From Prevotella sp. UBA3288 (GTDB lineage: Bacteria; Bacteroidota; Bacteroidia; Bacteroidales; Bacteroidaceae): a DNA stretch of 10,630 nucleotides. Positions 6,350 through 10,630 of this stretch are shown one piece after another. The number at the start of each line of letters is the position of its first letter. The first letter of the stretch is position 1. Position numbers and translations under genes: made by a program. Location: contig DETM01000043.1 in the NCBI GenBank assembly GCA_002361655.1, positions 63,431 through 74,060 of the forward strand. Reading direction: 5' to 3'. The notes beneath the pieces were generated by a model, which saw only the letters and a program-made list of their open reading frames with translations, did no database searches and was not told the origin of the DNA.

Positions 6350-8344
6350 TCAGAATTTCCACCGCACTTGCAGGTTGAGGTCGGTCTGGTGAGAGGCATC
6401 AATCTGTTGCAGACCACTACCGATGGTGGCACGGTCGAAATAGTTGGTGTAGCCCAGACGGGCGGCAATGGTGAGGTTGCTCAGTATGTCGGTGCGGACA
6501 AAGGCTGCCAGCCTGATGCCGCGGCCAAAGTAAGAAGAGTAGGCAAAGTCGTGCTGCATCTGGCGCTCGTACAGATAGATGCGGCTGGCGTAGGCATTGC
6601 TGTCGAAATAGGCGGCCACGGCACTCACCTGCCACTGCGGCCGCTGATACGACAGATGCTCGCTGACCATCCAGCCGTGGTTGGTGTCCTTATAGGCCGA
6701 CCGGGCGATGTCGCCTTGCGTCTTGGCCGTCCATCCTGCCGGAGAGGTATAGGTGGCCGACAGGCGCCATCGCTGTTGGCGGTCTTTGACGAGGGCTGTC
6801 TTGGCTTCGTCGTCCTTCTCGCGGATATGCAGCCGGTAGCGGCCTTGCACGTTCCAGGGTCCTCGGTCCCAGTCGGCCTGCAGCAGGAAGTCAGCCGCCG
6901 CCGATGACTGTGTAGCCTGATAGCGGGCCCAGGGCGAATAACTGTAGTCGGCATAGGCCTGCAGCCGTAGATGGGCCGATGCCGTCCAGTTGATGCCCAG
7001 ATAGCCTCCCTGCTCGTTCTGAGTACGCCCGCCATCGCTGAACGAGTGGCTATAGAGTCCCGTGTAGCGGTAACTGTAGAAGCGATAGAGGCCAACTAGT
7101 CCTAAAGCGGCGTTGGGCTGATAACTCAGCGTGTTGACGGTGGCCATCGCCCCGTCTTGATTGGTGGCTGTCTCGCCGTGGAAACTGACGAGGTGGTGGT
7201 TGAAGGCGTAGTTGACGCTGGCATTGAAGAAATGGCTGCCGTGGGCCTGATGCTGGCGGTAGAGCACGTTGCGGTTGGGCTCCAGAGAGCGGTCGAGATG
7301 GGTGTAGACGGCGTTGGCACCAAGTCGCAGGCCACCGAAGTGCAGGTCGAGGGTGCCGCCGGTAGCCGTCAGGTGGGTGTTGTTCTTCTTGTCCATCTCC
7401 GCCGGGGTGCGGTGATAGCCGGAGGAGATGAGGGTGGCAGCGGAGCCGTCGGCGTTGAGCGTGGCATCCATCGGGCGATACGACACGAAGGCTGTCAGTG
7501 CCACCGGCTTAGACAGGCGCAGTGTGGTGGCTGCTCCCTGGAAATAGTCTGCCTCGGAGCGTGAGGTGTGCGGCCGCAACGTGTTGCTCTGCCGTCCCAG
7601 GTTCTGCAGGGTGACCAGTTTGCCCAGCGAGAAACTGGTGTTCAGCACCAGACCCATGCCGGCCGACAGTTTGTATTTGCCGACGACGGCATTCTCCAGG
7701 ACGCCCAATTTCCTGACTTGTATATAATAAGAATAGGTGTCGTAGCCCCATGAGTTGCGGTGTGCGAAGAACGGCTCGCCGGCATCCTGAGCACCAATCA
7801 ATCCGGCCCGCACATACTGGCCGCTGGAAAACTCGTAGCGCAGCGAGTGGCGCAAGCCATAACCCAGATAGCCATTCCGGTCGCCTTTCCGCTCATAGAA
7901 AGGCCAGCGAGTGGTGGCGGTCACTGTATGCTTGCCGTATTTGAAAATCTGTTGCATGGAGGGGAGGTGCTTTTCTTCTTTCACTTCGCCCAAAAAAGTG
8001 AAATAGGGCAATAATGCAATCTGCTGATAGTCCATCGAACCGACCATCTTCAGTTCGTTCATCGACCGCATGGGACCATAGCGGTCGAGATATTCCGTCA
8101 GGTCCATCACCTGCTGTGCCGAGAGGAAAGGCAGTTGTTCCAGGTCTTCACGAGTGGCCCGGTTGAGGTCGATGGGATGCTCGGACAGTTGCTGCAGGCG
8201 CTCATAGCACTCCTCCCACTCGCCCTCTTCCATATCTTCGGGGCTATACATCCGTTCCCATGCCTGTTGCCATCCTGACGGTTCCGTCTGTGCCGAGACG
8301 TTCAGGACGACTAACAGGGCGAATATGGTCAACCCACTCCTCAT
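6350..8344 (-). CDS. Helix-hairpin-helix (ComEA-like) protein fused to a large predicted outer-membrane beta-barrel
   Basis: This is a 664-residue protein of unknown function. I chose ATG 8344 because it opens a clear signal peptide (MRSGLTIFALLVVLNVSAQ, 1-19); the longer frame to 8458 adds 38 residues without secretion character. Residues 25-53 are an acidic helix (EDMEEGEWEE). Residues about 57-118 hold ComEA-type helix-hairpin-helix repeats: PIDLNRATREDLEQLPFLS, then a YGPMRSMNELKMVGSMDY unit. From about 135 to the end there are many aromatic, alternating strands, and the final DLNLQVRWKF looks like an outer-membrane barrel terminus recognised by BAM. HHH motifs typically bind DNA non-specifically through the backbone, so the protein could hold DNA at the periplasmic face of the outer membrane. 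That is inference; the same fold can mediate protein contacts. It appears monocistronic and is divergent from the U32 gene across 145 nt. No TAnnTTTG motif was found upstream, only a TATATATAA run. Confidence 0.8.
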   Translation of the reverse strand: MRSGLTIFALLVVLNVSAQTEPSGWQQAWERMYSPEDMEEGEWEECYERLQQLSEHPIDLNRATREDLEQLPFLSAQQVMDLTEYLDRYGPMRSMNELKMVGSMDYQQIALLPYFTFLGEVKEEKHLPSMQQIFKYGKHTVTATTRWPFYERKGDRNGYLGYGLRHSLRYEFSSGQYVRAGLIGAQDAGEPFFAHRNSWGYDTYSYYIQVRKLGVLENAVVGKYKLSAGMGLVLNTSFSLGKLVTLQNLGRQSNTLRPHTSRSEADYFQGAATTLRLSKPVALTAFVSYRPMDATLNADGSAATLISSGYHRTPAEMDKKNNTHLTATGGTLDLHFGGLRLGANAVYTHLDRSLEPNRNVLYRQHQAHGSHFFNASVNYAFNHHLVSFHGETATNQDGAMATVNTLSYQPNAALGLVGLYRFYSYRYTGLYSHSFSDGGRTQNEQGGYLGINWTASAHLRLQAYADYSYSPWARYQATQSSAAADFLLQADWDRGPWNVQGRYRLHIREKDDEAKTALVKDRQQRWRLSATYTSPAGWTAKTQGDIARSAYKDTNHGWMVSEHLSYQRPQWQVSAVAAYFDSNAYASRIYLYERQMQHDFAYSSYFGRGIRLAAFVRTDILSNLTIAARLGYTNYFDRATIGSGLQQIDASHQTDLNLQVRWKF

Positions 8345-8467
8345 AGTTCCCTTTTTTATATATAACGCTGAAATCCGGAAAACATTGTGCAGACTGGTTG
8401 ACAATCGCATACCGTCTGTGGGGTGAAGTAACAAAATAATTCTTAATACCATATTCATAATTCATAA

Positions 8468-8483
8468 TAAATTTGTAATTTTG
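8468..8483 (+). promoter_or_regulatory. Two back-to-back -7 promoter matches for the U32 gene
   Basis: The sequence TAAATTTG (8468-8475) is followed directly by TAATTTTG (8476-8483); both match TAnnTTTG exactly. The second ends 6 nt before the ATG at 8490, so a transcript from it would have almost no leader, and one from the first would have roughly 5-12 nt. No clear -33 element is visible in the AT-rich sequence upstream. Confidence 0.5.
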
Positions 8484-8489
8484 CACCCG

Positions 8490-9731
8490 ATGAAATTACA
8501 AGACTTTGAAATCATGGCCCCCGTAGGCAGTCGTGACTCGCTCGTGGCCGCCATCCAGGCCGGGGCCGACTCCATCTATTTCGGTATTGAGAAACTGAAC
8601 ATGCGTGCCCACTCGGCCTCGACATTCAGCATCGACGACCTGCGGGAGATTGCCGAGACCTGTCGGGAGCACGGCATCAAGTCGTACCTGACTGTCAACA
8701 CCATTATCTATGGTGAGGACATCCCCCTGATGCACGCCATCATCGATGCGGCCCATGAGGCCGGCATCACGGCCGTCATCGCCAGCGACGTGGCCGTGAT
8801 GACTTACTGCCGACAGGTGGGGCAGGAGGTGCACCTGAGCACCCAACTGAACATTTCGAATATCGAGGCTCTGCGCTTCTATGCCCAGTTTGCCGATGTG
8901 GTGGTGCTGGCCCGTGAATTGAACATCGGCCAGGTGGCCGAGATTTATCGTCATATCGACGAAGAGCATATCTGCGGCCCGAGCGGTCAGCAGATCCGTA
9001 TTGAGATGTTCTGCCACGGCGCCCTGTGCATGGCCATCAGCGGCAAGTGTTATATGAGTCTCCACGCCGCCAACCGCTCGGCCAATCGCGGGGAGTGCAT
9101 CCAGGTGTGCCGCCGCTCGTACACCGCCACCGACAATGAGACCGGCTACCAACTGGAGATAGACAACAAATATATCATGTCGCCCAAGGATCTGAAGACC
9201 GTCCGCTTCATCGACCGGCTGATGAATGCCGGTGTCCGTGTGTTCAAGATCGAAGGCCGTGCCCGCGGTCCGGAGTATGTCTATACGGTGGTGAAGTGCT
9301 ACAAAGAAGCCATTCGGGCCGTGCTCGACGGCACCTTTACGACAGAGAAGAAAGACGACTGGGACGAACGGTTGGCCAGCGTCTTCAACCGTGGCTTCTG
9401 GGACGGCTACTATCAGGGCCAAGTGATGGGTGAATGGAACAAGGAGTATGGGTCGTGTGCCACTGAACGTAAGGTGTACATCGGCAAAGGCGTGAAATAT
9501 TTCTCCCGTCTCGGCGTGGCAGAGTTTGCCGTCGAGGCCAACACGTTTAAGTTAGGCGACAAGTTGCTCGTCACCGGTCCGACGACAGGCGTGATGTATC
9601 TCACTGCCACCGAGATTCACGACAACGACGGCCGTCCGGTCGACGAGGCTCCGCAAGGCACCCGCATCGCCATCCCCGTCAGCGGCAAGATACGTCCCAG
9701 CGACAAACTCTTCAAATTGGTGAAAGCATAG
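8490..9731 (+). CDS. U32-family protein (peptidase U32-like, probable Fe-S tRNA/rRNA hydroxylation factor)
   Basis: The family was named as a peptidase, but characterised relatives (TrhP/YegQ, RlhA, UbiU/UbiV) are Fe-S proteins for RNA or ubiquinone hydroxylation. TrhP-type members help make 5-hydroxyuridine in the tRNA wobble position. Start ATG 8490 gives 413 residues; an upstream TTG at 8481 lies within a promoter match. Residues 7-36 carry the usual opening (EIMAPVGSRDSLVAAIQAGA, then YFGIEKLNMRA). The U32 signature ExFxxGAxC...GxCxxS is intact at 172-190 (EMFCHGALCMAISGKCYMS), with Cys180 and Cys187. RGECIQVCRR at 200-209 supplies Cys203 and Cys207 as likely further cluster ligands. YIMSPKDLKTV and VFKIEGRARGPEYVYTVV (251-268) are typical of the TrhP-like branch, and a C-terminal beta domain covers about 325-413. 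The exact subfamily cannot be settled here, so no symbol is given. Confidence 0.88.
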   Translation: MKLQDFEIMAPVGSRDSLVAAIQAGADSIYFGIEKLNMRAHSASTFSIDDLREIAETCREHGIKSYLTVNTIIYGEDIPLMHAIIDAAHEAGITAVIASDVAVMTYCRQVGQEVHLSTQLNISNIEALRFYAQFADVVVLARELNIGQVAEIYRHIDEEHICGPSGQQIRIEMFCHGALCMAISGKCYMSLHAANRSANRGECIQVCRRSYTATDNETGYQLEIDNKYIMSPKDLKTVRFIDRLMNAGVRVFKIEGRARGPEYVYTVVKCYKEAIRAVLDGTFTTEKKDDWDERLASVFNRGFWDGYYQGQVMGEWNKEYGSCATERKVYIGKGVKYFSRLGVAEFAVEANTFKLGDKLLVTGPTTGVMYLTATEIHDNDGRPVDEAPQGTRIAIPVSGKIRPSDKLFKLVKA

Positions 9732-9778
9732 AACCAGAATGGTCTTTAGAAACAAATTGCCGTTATTATAAAAGGATA

Positions 9779-9818
9779 AAGAAGGCTCCACACTCGGTGA
9801 TGAATGTGGAGCCTTCTT
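9779..9818. terminator. Strong bidirectional terminator between U32 gene and pnp
   Basis: A perfect 14-bp inverted repeat pairs 9779-9792 (AAGAAGGCTCCACA) with 9805-9818 around a 12-nt loop. The ends of the arms are A-rich on the left and T-rich on the right, so each strand shows a GC-rich stem with a short T-run (CTTCTT). It lies 47 nt after the U32 stop and 18 nt from the pnp stop on the other strand, serving both convergent genes. Confidence 0.85.
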
Positions 9819-9836
9819 ATTATAATAATGTGTCTC

Positions 9837-10630
9837 TTAGAAGTCCATGTGATCCAAAGAGTCGCTGAAGTCCTTCGGCTCATGGTTCTCGGCGGGGTCG
9901 CGATAGGGCTCACCCTGATCGTGGCGGGGAGCACGCTCCTGACGCTCCGGACGGGGGCGACGCTCACCGCGCTCACCACGCTCCGGACGGGGGCGACGGT
10001 CGCCGCGCTCCGGACGGTCGCCGCGCTCACGGCGAGCCGGACGCTCCTGATAGCCCTCGGGCTTCTCGATGAGCACACGGTGAGAGAGTTTGTACTTACC
10101 GGTCTTTGAGTCGATCTCAAGCAGTTTCACCTGAATGTGGTCGCCCTCCTTGATACCGGCCTCTTCGACCGTCTCAAGACGCTTCCAGTCAATCTCTGAT
10201 ATATGGAGCAGACCGTCCTTGCCAGGCATGATCTCTACGAAACAGCCGTAAGGCATGATGGAGCGAACCACACCGTCGTAGACCTCGCCCACTTCGGGGA
10301 TGGCCACGATAGCACGGATCTTGGCCAGGGCAGCGTCGATGCTCTCCTTGTCGGGACCGGCCACCTGCACCTTGCCCACGCCGTCGGTCTCGTCGATGGT
10401 GATGGTGGTGTTGGTGTCTTCCTGCATCTGCTGGATAATCTTGCCGCCAGGGCCGATGACCGCACCGATGAACTCCTTCGGTATCTCAATCTGGACGATA
10501 CGGGGCACCTGAGGCTTGAACTCGGCACGAGGCTCGCTGATGGTGTCGGTCAGACACTGCAGGATGTGCTCACGGCCGGCCTTGGCCTGCATGAGGGCCT
10601 TCTCCAGGATGTCGAACGACAGACCGTCGC
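9837..10630 (-). CDS. pnp: Polynucleotide phosphorylase, C-terminal part (KH, S1, Arg-rich tail); 5' end outside window
   Basis: PNPase degrades RNA 3'-to-5' by phosphorolysis. Only the last 263 residues are visible; the frame stays open to the right edge, so the internal ATG at 10592 is not the start. The first visible residues ([23 protein letters not shown]) match the end of the second RNase PH domain and linker. A KH domain follows (about 10508-10305) with the GxxG loop as GPGG in [12 protein letters not shown]. An S1 domain covers about 10298-10068 ([33 protein letters not shown]). A 73-residue tail (about 10058-9840) is rich in Arg, Glu, Pro and Gly ([20 protein letters not shown]), then turns acidic (SDSLDHMDF). 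E. coli PNPase lacks such an Arg-rich tail; here it may add RNA or partner binding. Catalytic domains lie outside the window. Confidence 0.95.
   Translation of the reverse strand, partial: DGLSFDILEKALMQAKAGREHILQCLTDTISEPRAEFKPQVPRIVQIEIPKEFIGAVIGPGGKIIQQMQEDTNTTITIDETDGVGKVQVAGPDKESIDAALAKIRAIVAIPEVGEVYDGVVRSIMPYGCFVEIMPGKDGLLHISEIDWKRLETVEEAGIKEGDHIQVKLLEIDSKTGKYKLSHRVLIEKPEGYQERPARRERGDRPERGDRRPRPERGERGERRPRPERQERAPRHDQGEPYRDPAENHEPKDFSDSLDHMDF
9943..9998 (-). repeat. 36-bp direct repeat in the pnp tail
   Basis: An identical 20-bp segment (CGCTCCGGACGGGGGCGACG on the plus strand) occurs at 9943-9962 and 9979-9998, a period of 36 bp or 12 codons. Shorter CGCTCCGGACGG and CGCCGCGCTC copies continue to about 10030. 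It encodes the RRPRPER units of the PNPase tail and suggests growth of the tail by in-frame duplication. Confidence 0.7.

Noticed and set aside
8345..8458. N-terminal extension of the HHH-barrel protein to an upstream ATG
   Set aside because: The extra 38 residues would bury the clear signal peptide that begins at 8344 and would cover the likely promoter region.
8496..9422. Minus-strand open frame (308 codons) opposite the U32 gene
   Set aside because: The plus strand carries the intact U32 signature and conserved blocks; the antisense translation has no recognisable feature.
9943..10030. Possible CRISPR-like or satellite repeat
   Set aside because: The repeats are in frame with pnp, lack unique spacers and encode the Arg/Glu-rich tail, so they are a coding repeat.
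9804..10109. Plus-strand open frame opposite the PNPase tail
   Set aside because: Its Thr/Leu/Ala-rich translation comes from the repetitive Arg codons of pnp on the other strand, and it overlaps the terminator.

Overview
The window looks like a chromosomal segment of a Bacteroidota bacterium, most likely Prevotella or a close relative. The evidence is a TonB-dependent outer-membrane receptor with a carboxypeptidase-D-like N-terminal domain, a helix-hairpin-helix/outer-membrane barrel protein of a type typical of this phylum, several upstream matches to the Bacteroidota promoter -7 element TAnnTTTG, and AT-rich intergenic gaps between fairly GC-rich genes. No mobile element, CRISPR array, tRNA or rRNA is visible, and base composition looks even across the genes by eye.

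Layout. (1) The left edge holds the first 13 codons of a minus-strand gene, tentatively an acetyl-CoA hydrolase/succinate CoA-transferase, divergent from the next gene. (2) A plus-strand 845-residue outer-membrane TonB-dependent receptor (218-2755) converges on (3) a minus-strand secreted esterase (2803-4701); a perfect hairpin lies between them. The esterase repeats its E-set plus esterase layout, but the second esterase copy has lost its catalytic centre. (4) A minus-strand pair follows: a standalone, eukaryote-like AICAR transformylase (5024-6214) and a 65-residue very basic protein (4799-4996), closed by a terminator. (5) Next on the minus strand is a ComEA-like helix-hairpin-helix domain joined to a large predicted outer-membrane barrel (6350-8344). 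(6) A plus-strand U32-family protein (8490-9731), probably an Fe-S RNA-modification factor rather than a protease, starts only a few bases after its promoter motif. (7) It converges, across another strong hairpin, on the 3' part of pnp (polynucleotide phosphorylase; KH, S1 and an Arg/Glu-rich tail), which runs off the right edge.

The genes do not form one pathway. They mix envelope functions (receptor, esterase, HHH-barrel) with housekeeping ones (purine synthesis, RNA modification, RNA decay), each in its own one- or two-gene transcription unit with compact promoters and terminators. The most interesting items are the HHH-barrel protein (a candidate outer-membrane DNA-binding protein of unknown role), the esterase with a decayed second catalytic domain, the AICAR transformylase lacking its usual IMP cyclohydrolase partner domain, and the small basic protein beside it. 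I found no clear evidence for an entirely new multi-gene system.
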